Part shown: in pieces, positions 7,494-15,726 of the stretch
How positions within the stretch are numbered: position 1 is the stretch's first letter
Layout of the letters: every line of letters starts with the position of its first letter
Source: DASXTC01 sp036505635
Lineage (GTDB): Bacteria > Acidobacteriota > Polarisedimenticolia > JACPZX01 > DASXTC01
Direction of reading: 5' to 3'
Assembly: GCA_036505635.1 (NCBI GenBank)
Contig: DASXTC010000081.1
Span: 23,600 to 87,599, forward strand
Length of the DNA stretch: 64,000 nucleotides
Translations under genes and position numbers: made by a program
The notes under the pieces: generated by a model
Database searches by the model: none
What the model saw: the letters and a program-made list of their open reading frames with translations, nothing else
Told to the model about the DNA's origin: nothing

Positions 7494-9194
7494 ATGGCCG
7501 AGGCGGCGCCCTATCAGGTTCTCGCGCGCAAGTACCGCCCCAGGAGCTTCGACGAGGTCGTGGGGCAGTCCAGCGTGGTCTCGACGCTGAAGAACGCGAT
7601 CGGGCAGGGGCGTCTGCACCACGCCTACCTTTTCTCGGGCACGCGCGGGGTGGGCAAGACCACCCTGGCTCGACTCTTCGCGCGCGCGCTCAATTGCGCC
7701 ACCGGGCCCACGGTCGACCCGTGCGGTTCGTGCGACCCGTGCCGCGAGATCGCGGCCGGCAACGCGATGGACGTCATCGAGATTGACGGCGCGTCGAACC
7801 GCAAGGTCGAGGACGTCGATCCTCTGCGCGAGGCGGCCCGCTACGCCCCGGCCCGCGATCGGCACAAGATCTTCATCGTGGACGAGGTCCACATGCTGTC
7901 CGAGACGGCCTTCAACGCGCTGTTGAAGATCCTCGAGGAGCCCCCGCCGCGCGTCCTCTTCCTGTTCGCAACCACCGAACCCGAACAGGTCCCGGACACG
8001 ATCATGTCCAGATGCCTCCACCTGGCGTGCCGCCGCGTGGGGCGGCAGGAGATCGCCGATGCGCTTGGCAGGACCGCCGGCCTGGAGAAGGTCGAGGGCT
8101 CAGCGGAGGCGTTCGATCTCATCGCGGGGCTCGCGGCAGGCTCGGTTCGCGATGGTCTGAGCCTGCTGGATCAGGTGATCGCGTTCTCCGGCGGGCAGGT
8201 GACCCCCGCCGGCGTGCGGGAGGCCCTGGGCCTGATCGACCGGGGCATCGTCATGGAGTTCATCGAAGCGATCGGCAGGCACGATGCCGCCGGGACGCTG
8301 GCGATCGTCGAGCGGCTCTCGGAGGCGGGCGCCGACCTCACCCACTTCGCGCGCGAAGCGCTGGCCCGCGTGCGCGACGTGATGGTCTGCAAGGCGGCCG
8401 GGGCGCGCGCGGCGGCCGCTCTCTCGATGAGCCCGGAGGAGGGAGGCGACGCCGGCAGGCTCGCGGAGCTCTTCTCGCAGGACGCCTTGCTGCGTCTGAT
8501 CCATGCGATGCTCGATCTGGCCGATCGGATCCGCCGCGACGAGCAGCCCAGGTTTCTGCTGGAGGCCGCTGCGCTGAGGATGATCCGTCTGGCCGACCTG
8601 GCTCCGATCGAGGATCTTCTGCGGCGCATCGAGGGGATCGCCCCGGTAGCGGCCACCGCGCCGAGGCTTCCGAAGCCCACCGCGGCGCCACCGGCCTCGT
8701 CGGGTCCGTCCGGGCCTCGGAACGGGGGACTTGGGGGGCCGGCAGGCGGTGGTCCTCCTTCATCCAGCCGCGCCGAGTCGCCGCAGCCAGCGGCGTCGCG
8801 CGAGGCCACCCGGCTGCTCCAGCGTCTTTCCGACAGGAAGGTGTCGCTGGCCGCCTTCCTGAACCAGGCACGGGGCCTGAGGCTGGAGGGGGACGCGTTC
8901 ATCGTCACGATCCAGCCGAAGCAGGGGTTCATCCGGGCGGCGCTGGAGTCGCCCGAGAACCTCGAGGTGATCCGCGAGGAGGCATCGGCGCTGCTCGGGC
9001 GCCCCGCGGTGGTCCGCGTGGAAGAGGAGGCCCTCGCCGCCGACGACCTCTCGGCGGTGGAGGGGGGCCAGGCTGGCGACGACGCTTCGCGACGGCGCGA
9101 GCGGCTCATCGACGAGGCGCTCAAGGAGCCTGCGGTGCGGGCCGTGATGGACATGTTCAAGGGTCAGATCGTCGACATCCGGGAGGGACACTAG
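7494..9194 (+). CDS. dnaX: DNA polymerase III subunit gamma/tau
   Basis: This is the clamp-loader ATPase of the replicative polymerase, 566 residues. The N-terminus (YQVLARKYRPRSFDEVVGQ) is diagnostic. Further signals are Walker A (GTRGVGKTT), a four-Cys zinc module (CATGPTVDPCGSCDPC), Walker B region (IFIVDEVHML) and the SRC motif (TIMSRCL). A Pro/Gly-rich linker at about residues 385-430 leads to a tau-type C-terminal region. I see no slippery A-rich site for making a separate gamma form. GAGGATC precedes the ATG. The stop is three bases before ybaB. Confidence 0.97.
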   Translation: MAEAAPYQVLARKYRPRSFDEVVGQSSVVSTLKNAIGQGRLHHAYLFSGTRGVGKTTLARLFARALNCATGPTVDPCGSCDPCREIAAGNAMDVIEIDGASNRKVEDVDPLREAARYAPARDRHKIFIVDEVHMLSETAFNALLKILEEPPPRVLFLFATTEPEQVPDTIMSRCLHLACRRVGRQEIADALGRTAGLEKVEGSAEAFDLIAGLAAGSVRDGLSLLDQVIAFSGGQVTPAGVREALGLIDRGIVMEFIEAIGRHDAAGTLAIVERLSEAGADLTHFAREALARVRDVMVCKAAGARAAAALSMSPEEGGDAGRLAELFSQDALLRLIHAMLDLADRIRRDEQPRFLLEAAALRMIRLADLAPIEDLLRRIEGIAPVAATAPRLPKPTAAPPASSGPSGPRNGGLGGPAGGGPPSSSRAESPQPAASREATRLLQRLSDRKVSLAAFLNQARGLRLEGDAFIVTIQPKQGFIRAALESPENLEVIREEASALLGRPAVVRVEEEALAADDLSAVEGGQAGDDASRRRERLIDEALKEPAVRAVMDMFKGQIVDIREGH

Positions 9195-9197
9195 CGC

Positions 9198-9497
9198 ATG
9201 GTCAACATCAACAAGCTCATGAAGCAGGCGCAGGAGATGCAGGAGAAGATCGCCCGCGAGATGGCCGAGCTCCAGATCGAGGCTTCCTCCGGTGGGGGCG
9301 CCGTCACCGTCACCCTCAACGGCAAGAAGGAGCTGGTCGATCTCTCCATCAAGAAGGAGGCGGTCGACCCCGAGGACGTCGAGATGCTGGAGGATCTGAT
9401 CAAGGCCGCCTTCGGCGAGGCGGGGCGACGCGTCGACGAGGAGCTGGGCAAGCAGCTCGGCGGCCTCATTCCCCCCGGGATGCCCTCCCCATTCTGA
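9198..9497 (+). CDS. ybaB: Nucleoid-associated protein, YbaB/EbfC family
   Basis: This 99-residue protein has the family layout: MVNINKLMKQAQEMQEKIAREMAEL helical arm (cited here as residues 1-25), then the beta region GGGAVTVTLNGKKELVDLSI and the C-terminal GGLIPPGMPSPF. The family binds DNA as a dimer. It sits between dnaX and recR, its usual place, with gaps of 3 and 10 bases, so translation is coupled within one operon. Confidence 0.95.
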   Translation: MVNINKLMKQAQEMQEKIAREMAELQIEASSGGGAVTVTLNGKKELVDLSIKKEAVDPEDVEMLEDLIKAAFGEAGRRVDEELGKQLGGLIPPGMPSPF

Positions 9498-9507
9498 GGG
9501 GCCGCCG

Positions 9508-10101
9508 ATGAAGGGTCTTCCCGAGCCCCTCTCACGTCTCATGGACGCGCTCCAGACGCTGCCCGGCATCGGGGGCAAGAGCGCCCAGAGGCTCGCCTAC
9601 CACATCCTGAAGGCGCCGCGCGGGCAGGTGGAGACGCTCGCCGCGGCCCTTCTCGACGTCAAGGAGAAGATCTCCTTCTGCTCGACCTGCTGCAACATCG
9701 CCGACCGGGACCCCTGCTCGATCTGCGAGGACCAGGGGCGCGACGGCTCCCAGATCTGCGTGGTCGAGGAGCCCGCAAACGTCATGGCCATCGAAAGGAC
9801 CGGCCGCTTCAAGGGCCGGTACCACGTGCTGCACGGCGCGCTCTCTCCGATGCACGGTGTGGGCCCCGAGCAGCTCAAGGTGGCCGAGTTGATGCGCCGC
9901 CTCGAAAAGGTCACCGAGGTTATCGTCGCCACCAACCCGACCGTGGACGGCGAGGCCACGGCGGTCTACCTCTCGCGCCTGATCCGGCCGATGGGGATCA
10001 CCGTCAGCCGCATCGGGGTGGGGCTGCCGGTCGGCTCGGAGATCGACTACGCCGACGAGGTGACGATCGCACGGGCGCTGGAGGGTCGGAGGAACGTATA
10101 G
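9508..10101 (+). CDS. recR: Recombination mediator protein RecR
   Basis: This 197-residue protein acts with RecO/RecF in gap repair and loading of RecA. Visible are the helix-hairpin-helix (LQTLPGIGGKSAQRLAYHIL), the C4 zinc finger (CSTCCNIADRDPCSIC) and the Toprim domain (ICVVEEPANVMAIERTG, then LHGALSPMHGVGPEQL and the VATNPTVDGEATAVYL segment). Length is standard. It completes the dnaX-ybaB-recR operon. Confidence 0.97.
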   Translation: MKGLPEPLSRLMDALQTLPGIGGKSAQRLAYHILKAPRGQVETLAAALLDVKEKISFCSTCCNIADRDPCSICEDQGRDGSQICVVEEPANVMAIERTGRFKGRYHVLHGALSPMHGVGPEQLKVAELMRRLEKVTEVIVATNPTVDGEATAVYLSRLIRPMGITVSRIGVGLPVGSEIDYADEVTIARALEGRRNV

Positions 10102-10265
10102 GGCGGATCCTGCGCCCGTGGCAAGCCTTTTCCCCTCTCCGGCCGCCCGACCGCCCCGCTGTCCCCGTTTTCCCCGCTTTCCCGGAGCCCGGTTGCCGCC
10201 GCCGGGGTCCCCACATATATTTGCCCACTCGTTAGGCTTGGGACTACAAAGGAGGGCCTTGCCGC

Positions 10266-10763
10266 ATGCCCCTGATGGGTACCGTCATGTACGAGGAGCA
10301 GCTCGGGCAGATCACCGTAATCCTCGCGCGGCTCAGGGCCGACGCGAACGCAAGGGCCGCCTTCCTCATCGATCGAAACGGGCAGCAGCTCGCCGCCTCG
10401 GGCGACGACCTCGATGCGATGGATCCCACCGCGCTGGCCTCGCTCACGGCGGGCAACGTCGCGTCCACCGACGCCATCGCTCGCCTGATCGGGGAGAGGG
10501 AGTTCACGGCCCTGGTGCACGAGGGGGACAAGGACAGCCTCCATATCTCTCTCGTCAACGCGCGGATCATCCTGGTGGTCCTGTTCGACGAACGGTCCTC
10601 ACTGGGGCTGGTGAGACTTCGCGTTCGGACCGCGGCGTCCGATCTGGTGGGGGTCCTCGACGCGATCGAGCGGAGGCAGGCCGAGGAGGTGGCCCGCGGG
10701 GAGACCGGCTCCTCCCCATTCTCCGAGATCACGGACGACGATATCGACAGCCTGTTCGCCTGA
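10266..10763 (+). CDS. mglB: Roadblock/LC7-domain protein, MglB-like
   Basis: This 165-residue protein has one Roadblock/LC7 fold: an N-terminal helix, then AAFLIDRNGQQLAASGD, the variable helix and the strand-rich SLHISLVNARIILVVLFDERSSLGLVRLRV. In characterised systems MglB is the GTPase-activating partner of MglA. The adjacent GTPase gene starts 5 bases downstream, which supports this pairing. The start is ATG 10266, with AAAGGAGGG 12 bases upstream; ATG 10287 is a later alternative. The 160 bases before it hold no clear gene or promoter that I can defend. Confidence 0.88.
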   Translation: MPLMGTVMYEEQLGQITVILARLRADANARAAFLIDRNGQQLAASGDDLDAMDPTALASLTAGNVASTDAIARLIGEREFTALVHEGDKDSLHISLVNARIILVVLFDERSSLGLVRLRVRTAASDLVGVLDAIERRQAEEVARGETGSSPFSEITDDDIDSLFA

Positions 10764-10768
10764 CGCTC

Positions 10769-11356
10769 ATGACCTTCATCAACTACGCCTCGCGTGAGAT
10801 CAACTGCAAGATTGTCTATTACGGCCCCGGTCTGTGCGGCAAGACCACCAACCTGCAGTGGATCTACGGAAAGACGAGCCCCTCGACCAAGGGCAAGCTG
10901 ATCTCGCTGGCCACCGAGACCGAGAGGACCCTCTTTTTCGATTTCCTGCCGCTGGAGCTGGGCACGATCCGCGGCTTCAAGACGCGATTCCACCTCTATA
11001 CGGTCCCGGGGCAGGTCTTCTACGACGCCTCGCGCAAGCTGATCCTCAAGGGGGTGGACGGCGTCATCTTCGTGGCCGACTCCCAGGACAGCCGGATGGA
11101 CGCCAATGTCGAGTCGCTCAAGAACCTCGCCTCCAACCTCAAGCTGCAGGGCTATGACCTCACGACAGTCCCCTACGTCCTTCAGCTCAACAAGCGGGAC
11201 CTGCCAGGGGCGGTCCCCGTGGACGTGATGGTCAAGGCGCTGCGCGTCAAGAACGAGGACTACCTGGAAGCCATCGCTCCGAAGGGGACCGGTGTCTTCG
11301 AAACCCTCAAGGCGCTCGCCCGCCAGGTCCTGCACTCACTCAAGAAGGCGAGCTGA
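10769..11356 (+). CDS. mglA: Small Ras-like GTPase, MglA-like
   Basis: This is a 195-residue GTPase. It shows MTFINYASREINCKIVYYGPGLCGKT at the N-terminus (residues 1-26; G1 is GPGLCGKT), switch I around TKGKLISLATE, TVPGQVFYDASRK as the modified G3 (DxxG replaced by TVPG, as in other MglA proteins) and NKRDLP as G4. MglA sets cell polarity, gliding or type IV pilus switching in several phyla. No motility genes are visible here, so the output is unknown. The start ATG 10769 is five bases after the mglB stop. Confidence 0.93.
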   Translation: MTFINYASREINCKIVYYGPGLCGKTTNLQWIYGKTSPSTKGKLISLATETERTLFFDFLPLELGTIRGFKTRFHLYTVPGQVFYDASRKLILKGVDGVIFVADSQDSRMDANVESLKNLASNLKLQGYDLTTVPYVLQLNKRDLPGAVPVDVMVKALRVKNEDYLEAIAPKGTGVFETLKALARQVLHSLKKAS

Positions 11357-11383
11357 GATCCCCGCCGATCCCCGAATTCTCCA

Positions 11384-11412
11384 TTGACCCTCCCGATGCC
11401 GGGTGCTAGCAT
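11384..11412 (+). promoter_or_regulatory. Sigma-70-type promoter for rplU-rpmA
   Basis: TTGACC at 11384-11389 and TAGCAT at 11407-11412 are spaced by 17 bases. It lies between mglA and rplU and leaves a leader of about 75 bases. I see no confident L21-type leader structure in it. Confidence 0.65.
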
Positions 11413-11495
11413 TACCGGTTCTCAAGGAGCACCGGGACCGTTCGGGGCGGATCCGCCTGCCCGGCGGGCCATTTCGGGACTGGAGACGAAGTCAG

Positions 11496-11825
11496 ATGAA
11501 CTACGCCATCATCGACATCGGTGGGACTCAGTGCAGAGTCAGCCCGGGAGACACCATTCGGGTGAACAGGCTCGACCCGGAGCGCGCCGGCGAGGGATCG
11601 TCGCTGCAGATCGACCGCGTGCTGCTGGTCAGGGCGGAGGGCACCCTGAAAGTCGGCTCGCCCATCGTCGAAGGGGCGCGGGTCGTGGCGACGGTGCTCG
11701 GGGAGCTCAAGGGAAAGAAGGTCCTCATCTTCAAGAAGAAGAGGACCAAGCAGTACCGGCGCACACGGGGCCACCGGCAGCGGTACACCTCCCTGCGCAT
11801 CGACGAGATCCAGGCCGGCAACTGA
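11496..11825 (+). CDS. rplU: 50S ribosomal protein L21
   Basis: This encodes 109 residues starting MNYAIIDIGGTQCRVSPGD. It carries the L21 landmarks VLLVRAEGTLKVGSPIVEGARV and, near the end, KKRTKQYRRTRGHRQRYTSLRIDEI. It is followed after 12 bases by rpmA, the near-universal order. The start ATG at 11496 is preceded by GGAGACGAAG. In-frame codons upstream are open but not conserved in the family. Confidence 0.97.
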   Translation: MNYAIIDIGGTQCRVSPGDTIRVNRLDPERAGEGSSLQIDRVLLVRAEGTLKVGSPIVEGARVVATVLGELKGKKVLIFKKKRTKQYRRTRGHRQRYTSLRIDEIQAGN

Positions 11826-11837
11826 GGGGGATGGTTC

Positions 11838-12098
11838 ATGGCTCACAAGAAAGCGGGCGGCAGCTCCAGAAACGGGCGCGACAGCAATTCGCAGCGTCTC
11901 GGCGTCAAACGGTTCGGCGGGCAGCTCGTCACGGGCGGCTCGATCCTCGTGCGCCAGCGCGGAACCCCGATCAAGCCGGGGCTCAACGTGGGCCGGGGAA
12001 AGGACGACACGCTGTTCGCCAAGGTGACTGGTGTTGTTCGCTTCGAGGACAAAGGCAGCATGGGGCGCTTCGTGAGCATCCTTCCTCAGGCCGGCTGA
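11838..12098 (+). CDS. rpmA: 50S ribosomal protein L27
   Basis: This 86-residue protein begins MAHKKAGGSSRNGRDSNSQR and contains GGSILVRQRGTPIKPGLNVGRGKDDTLFA (conserved core, residues ~35-63), typical of L27. It begins directly with the mature-type N-terminus and has no cleaved N-terminal extension of the Firmicutes type. Gap to rplU is 12 bases. Confidence 0.97.
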   Translation: MAHKKAGGSSRNGRDSNSQRLGVKRFGGQLVTGGSILVRQRGTPIKPGLNVGRGKDDTLFAKVTGVVRFEDKGSMGRFVSILPQAG

Positions 12099-12160
12099 GC
12101 CGGGAGGATCCCCTTCCCTCCGAAAGCGCTCCGGCGGCGCGGCAGCGGAAAGTTTCCACC

Positions 12161-13243
12161 ATGTTCGTGGATCACGCGAGGATCTTCGTGTCGGCCGGCG
12201 GCGGCGGCAACGGCTGCCTTTCGTTCCGCAGGGAGAAGTACGTTCCACGCGGGGGGCCCGACGGCGGCGACGGCGGCCACGGCGGCTCGGTCGTCCTGCA
12301 CGCCGACGACAACCTCTCCACTCTCGTACCCTTCCGCTTCAAGAGGCTTTTTTCGGCCCGCAGGGGCCAGCATGGCATGGGCTCCAACTGCCACGGTCGA
12401 AACGGAGGCGACCTCGAGGTGAGCGTCCCTCCCGGCACCTTCATCTTCGACGAGGAAGGGACCCGTCTGCTGGCCGATCTGAAGGCTGCAGGGGATCGGT
12501 TCGTCGCCGCGCGTGGCGGGCGGGGCGGGCGCGGCAACGCCCGGTTCGCCACCTCCACGGACCAGGCGCCCAGGCGAATCGAGCCCGGGGAGGCCGGCGA
12601 GCAACGGTGGCTCACCCTGGAGCTGAAGCTGCTGGCCGACGTCGGGCTGGTGGGCTACCCCAACGCCGGCAAGTCGACGCTGATTTCGAGGATCTCGGAC
12701 GCGCATCCCAAGATCGCGGCCTATCCCTTCACGACGCTGACCCCCCATCTGGGCCACGTCGTGGTGGACGAGGGATTCTCGTTCGTCGTGGCAGACATCC
12801 CGGGGCTGATCGAGGGGGCGGCACGGGGAGCCGGCCTGGGCGCCCGGTTCCTGAAACACGTGGAGCGCACGAGGCTCCTTCTGCACCTGGTGGACCTGTC
12901 GCCGATGGCGGACGTGGAGCCCGTCCACGGTCTTACGGTCATCGAGCGGGAGCTCGAATCGGTGCCGGGCGACCTGTCGCTCAAACCCCGCATCGTGGTG
13001 GCCACCAAGATCGACACCGTGAGCCGTCAGGAGAGGGGCGATATGGGGGAGGTCGCGGGGAGGCTCGAGGCGCTGCGCCGTCACTGCGAGAGGCGCGAGC
13101 TTCCCTTCATCGCCATCTCCGCGGTCTCCGGCGAAGGTCTCAAGGATCTGATACAGATGGTTGGACGCAGGCTCCGGGAGATGCCGGATGGCGCGCCGGG
13201 CGCAGGCGTCGCCGGCTTGGAGAAGAGTTGCGGCTCGGCCTGA
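12161..13243 (+). CDS. obg: GTPase Obg/CgtA
   Basis: This 360-residue GTPase has a role in 50S assembly and the stringent state. The N-terminal glycine-rich Obg fold runs from MFVDHARIFVSAGGGGNGCLSFRREK to about residue 158. The GTPase domain follows with G1 GYPNAGKST, G3 DIPGLIEGA and G4 ATKID. A short tail follows and no OCT domain is seen. The ATG at 12161 gives the standard N-terminus although the open frame extends further upstream. It follows rpmA by 62 bases and its end overlaps nadD. Confidence 0.96.
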   Translation: MFVDHARIFVSAGGGGNGCLSFRREKYVPRGGPDGGDGGHGGSVVLHADDNLSTLVPFRFKRLFSARRGQHGMGSNCHGRNGGDLEVSVPPGTFIFDEEGTRLLADLKAAGDRFVAARGGRGGRGNARFATSTDQAPRRIEPGEAGEQRWLTLELKLLADVGLVGYPNAGKSTLISRISDAHPKIAAYPFTTLTPHLGHVVVDEGFSFVVADIPGLIEGAARGAGLGARFLKHVERTRLLLHLVDLSPMADVEPVHGLTVIERELESVPGDLSLKPRIVVATKIDTVSRQERGDMGEVAGRLEALRRHCERRELPFIAISAVSGEGLKDLIQMVGRRLREMPDGAPGAGVAGLEKSCGSA

Positions 13244-13848
13244 TGGGGGGGACCTTCGATCCGGTGCACAACGGGCACCTGCAGGTCGCGCGGGCCGCGG
13301 CCCCGTACGGGCTCGATCGGGTCGCCCTCGTGCCCGCCCGCCGGCCGCCGCACAAGGACCGCGACGACATGGCGGATCCCTACCACCGCTTCGCGATGGC
13401 CGCGCTGGCTGCGGCCGGCGACGATCGGATCTGCGTCTCCTCCCACGAAGTGGCGCGGGATGGACCGAGTTACACCATCGACACCGTGCGGCACTTCGCG
13501 GGCCGCGGACACGACGTGACCCTCATTCTGGGGAGCGACTCGCTGGCGGAGCTCGAGACCTGGCGGGAGTGCCGCGCGCTGCTGGATCTCGCGCGACTGC
13601 TGGTCTACCCGAGACGCCCCTACCTGGGCGATCCGTTGGAGAGCCGGCTGCCCGGATGGATTCGCGACAGGCGAAGCGCGGGCGCGATCCTCTGGCTCGA
13701 CGGGGAGCCGGTGGAGACCTCCTCGACCCAGGTGCGGGCGCTGCTTCGCGCCGGCGGGTCCGCGCAGGCCCTGGTGCCGCAGCCCGTGGAACGCTACATC
13801 CTCAAGCACCGGCTCTACACCGGTGGGCTGGAGGGAGCCACTGAGTAA
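13228..13848 (+). CDS. nadD: Nicotinate-nucleotide adenylyltransferase
   Basis: This 206-residue enzyme adenylylates nicotinate mononucleotide in NAD synthesis. The TTG at 13228 is chosen because it gives the family N-terminus MRLGLMGGTFDPVHNGH and has GGAG six to seven bases upstream; it overlaps obg by 16 bases. Further landmarks are the HNGH nucleotidyltransferase motif, PARRPPHKD, ILGSDSLAELETW and the ISSTxxR-like signature, here VETSSTQVRALL. Confidence 0.95.
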   Translation: MRLGLMGGTFDPVHNGHLQVARAAAPYGLDRVALVPARRPPHKDRDDMADPYHRFAMAALAAAGDDRICVSSHEVARDGPSYTIDTVRHFAGRGHDVTLILGSDSLAELETWRECRALLDLARLLVYPRRPYLGDPLESRLPGWIRDRRSAGAILWLDGEPVETSSTQVRALLRAGGSAQALVPQPVERYILKHRLYTGGLEGATE

Positions 13849-14191
13849 AGAGACCTTGACGGTTGTGGTGGAGGCCGCGCTCGACAAGAAAGCGGAGGAC
13901 GTGACCGTCCTCGATCTCACCGAGTTTGGCTCGATCACCGACTATTTCATCGTCTGTCACGGACGCAGCGCGCGGCAGGTGCAGGCGATCGCCGATCAGG
14001 TCGGAGCGAAGCTCAAGGCGGCGGGCGTAAGGCCGGGCCACATCGAGGGTTACAAGGCGGGAGAGTGGATCCTGATGGACTACGTCGATTTCGTCGTCCA
14101 CATCTTCACCGGGGAGAAGCGCGACTACTATGACCTGGAGCGGCTCTGGTCGGATGCTCCCCGGCTGGGTGACTTCGCCAGGCCCCGGTGA
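13841..14191 (+). CDS. rsfS: Ribosomal silencing factor RsfS
   Basis: This protein binds L14 and blocks subunit joining during starvation. Family signatures are KKAEDVTVLDLTEFGSITDYFIVCHGRSARQVQAIAD (residues ~12-48), GYKAGEWILMDYVDFVVHIF and YYDLERLW. The first conserved stretch is SKETLTVVVEAALDKK, which directly follows a CTG at 13841 that has GGAGGG 6 bases upstream. I therefore place the start at CTG, giving 116 residues. The alternative GTG at 13823 would add six residues (VGWREP) that do not resemble the family. It overlaps nadD by 8 bases. Confidence 0.9.
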   Translation: MSKETLTVVVEAALDKKAEDVTVLDLTEFGSITDYFIVCHGRSARQVQAIADQVGAKLKAAGVRPGHIEGYKAGEWILMDYVDFVVHIFTGEKRDYYDLERLWSDAPRLGDFARPR

Positions 14192-14216
14192 GGGGCCGAA
14201 ACCGAGAAAACCCGTT

Positions 14217-14245
14217 TTGACAAAAGGACTTTGACTGACTAGATT
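14217..14245 (+). promoter_or_regulatory. Strong sigma-70-type promoter before the AAA+ regulator gene
   Basis: A consensus TTGACA at 14217-14222 and TAGATT at 14240-14245 are separated by exactly 17 bases. It is among the best promoter matches in the window and would drive the degenerate AAA+ regulator and rlmH. Confidence 0.75.
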
Positions 14246-14272
14246 ACTCCCTCCGTTTCCCGGGGGTCAGCG

Positions 14273-15205
14273 TTGGAGCTTTCCATCGTCTATCGGTCGG
14301 TGGCGATGTCGAAGGTACGGACCCTCATGGAGCGGGTGGCCGCCACCGATGCCACCGTCCTGATCTCCGGGGAGAGCGGCACGGGCAAGAGCCTGCTGGC
14401 GGAGAGGATTCACCGGCTGGGAAGCCGCCGGGCGGGGCCTTTCGTGACCGTCCCTTGCGCGAACCTCCCGGCCGAGCTGTTCGAAAGCGAGCTGTTCGGC
14501 CACGAGCCGGGCGCTCACACCGACGCGGCCGAGAGGCGCGCCGGCAAGTTCGAGGCCGCCGAAGGGGGCACGATCTTCCTGGACGGCGTGGGCGCTCTGA
14601 GCGTGCCCCTGCAGGCGAAGCTCCTGAGGGTGCTGCAGGAGCGCGCCTTCGAGCGGCTGGGTGGCACGCGGACCGTCGAGGTGGACGTGAGGTTCATCGC
14701 CTCGGCCGACGAGTCGATCGAGACGGAGGTCCGGGCGGGCAGGTTTCGTGAGGACCTGTTCTACCGGCTGAACGTGGTACACCTGAAGGTCCCGCCGTTG
14801 CGGGAGCGCGTGGAGGACATCGGGCCCCTCGCGTCGCACTTCCTGAGGGTTTCGTCGGGGCGCCATGACGGGCGCCCCCGGCGTTTCACCGTGGAGGCGA
14901 GACGCAGGCTGCGGACCTACCGGTGGCCCGGCAATGTCCGCGAGCTGGCCAACGTGATCGAGAGCGCGGTAATCGTCTCGCCGGGCGCCGACATCGGCCC
15001 CGGAGATCTGAGGCTGCCGCGCGGGTCGCCGGCCGAGGAGGCGATCCGCGAGGCGTTCGAGAAGAGATGGAGCCTCCAGGCGCTGGAGGCGGCCTACATA
15101 CGGGAGGTTCTGAAGGCGGCGCGCGGCAACAAGTCGCGTGCGGCCGCCATACTGGGGATCAACAGGAAGACCCTGCTGCAGAAGCTGAAAAGGTCGGGCA
15201 GTTGA
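14273..15205 (+). CDS. Degenerate sigma-54-type AAA+ regulator with Fis-type HTH
   Basis: This 310-residue protein has the AAA+ core of NtrC-type activators and a C-terminal Fis-type helix-turn-helix (NKSRAAAILGINRKTLLQKL). It has no N-terminal receiver or sensor domain. Walker A is intact (GESGTGKS, 33-40), and GRFREDLFYRLNV and WPGNVRELANV are normal. The sigma-54 contact loop GAFTGA is replaced by GAHTDA (80-85), and the Walker B DE pair reads FLDGVG, losing the catalytic Glu (Gly105). It may bind DNA without remodelling sigma-54 holoenzyme. The start is TTG at 14273 after a weak GGGGGT. It overlaps rlmH by four bases. Confidence 0.87.
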   Translation: MELSIVYRSVAMSKVRTLMERVAATDATVLISGESGTGKSLLAERIHRLGSRRAGPFVTVPCANLPAELFESELFGHEPGAHTDAAERRAGKFEAAEGGTIFLDGVGALSVPLQAKLLRVLQERAFERLGGTRTVEVDVRFIASADESIETEVRAGRFREDLFYRLNVVHLKVPPLRERVEDIGPLASHFLRVSSGRHDGRPRRFTVEARRRLRTYRWPGNVRELANVIESAVIVSPGADIGPGDLRLPRGSPAEEAIREAFEKRWSLQALEAAYIREVLKAARGNKSRAAAILGINRKTLLQKLKRSGS

Positions 15206-15684
15206 AGCTCAGCCTTCTGTGGGTCGGCAAGACGAAGGACAGGAACATCGACGCCGCGATCCGGCGTTACATGGACCGCATCGGGCGCTATATCCCCGTC
15301 GATGTCCTGGAGGCGAAGGAGGAGACTGCCGCCGGCCGACACGCGGTGGCGGAGGTCATACAGAAGGAGGGACGGCGCTTGCGTGAGAAGATCCCCGCAG
15401 GCAATGAAGTCGTCCTTCTGGATGCGAGGGGACGCGAGCTTTCCTCCGAGGAGTTCGCGCGTTTCCTCGAAAGGAAGATCAATTCCTCGTCGTCATCGCT
15501 CAAGGGCCTGACCTTCCTGGTGGGCGGGCACCTTGGAGTCGACGGCGGGACACGGGAAGTCGCCGATCACACCATCTCGCTGTCGCGCATGACGCTGACG
15601 CACGAGATGGCCAGGCTGGTGGCCGTGGAGCAGATCTACCGCGGGTTGAGCATCATCCACGGCGCGCAGTATCACCGGCGGTGA
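15202..15684 (+). CDS. rlmH: 23S rRNA pseudouridine-1915 N3-methyltransferase
   Basis: This 160-residue SPOUT methyltransferase modifies position 1915 of 23S rRNA. Signatures: LSLLWVGKTKD at the N-terminus, VVLLDARGRELSSEEFA, FLVGGHLGVDGG (SAM-binding knot) and the C-terminal YRGLSIIHGAQYHRR. TTG at 15202 is the family start position and overlaps the TGA of the regulator gene (TTGA). Location downstream of rsfS is common in bacteria, here interrupted by the regulator. Confidence 0.95.
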   Translation: MKLSLLWVGKTKDRNIDAAIRRYMDRIGRYIPVDVLEAKEETAAGRHAVAEVIQKEGRRLREKIPAGNEVVLLDARGRELSSEEFARFLERKINSSSSSLKGLTFLVGGHLGVDGGTREVADHTISLSRMTLTHEMARLVAVEQIYRGLSIIHGAQYHRR

Positions 15685-15726
15685 TGGGCCGGCCGGCGGC
15701 CGCCTCAGTCCGCCAAGGAGCGAGTG

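Noticed and set aside
9191..9535. Minus-strand frame over ybaB
   Set aside because: It is the antisense shadow of ybaB and recR.
10102..10265. Possible hairpins and AT-rich box before mglB
   Set aside because: GC-rich stretches pair weakly in several ways, and no -35/-10 pair of acceptable spacing could be fixed.
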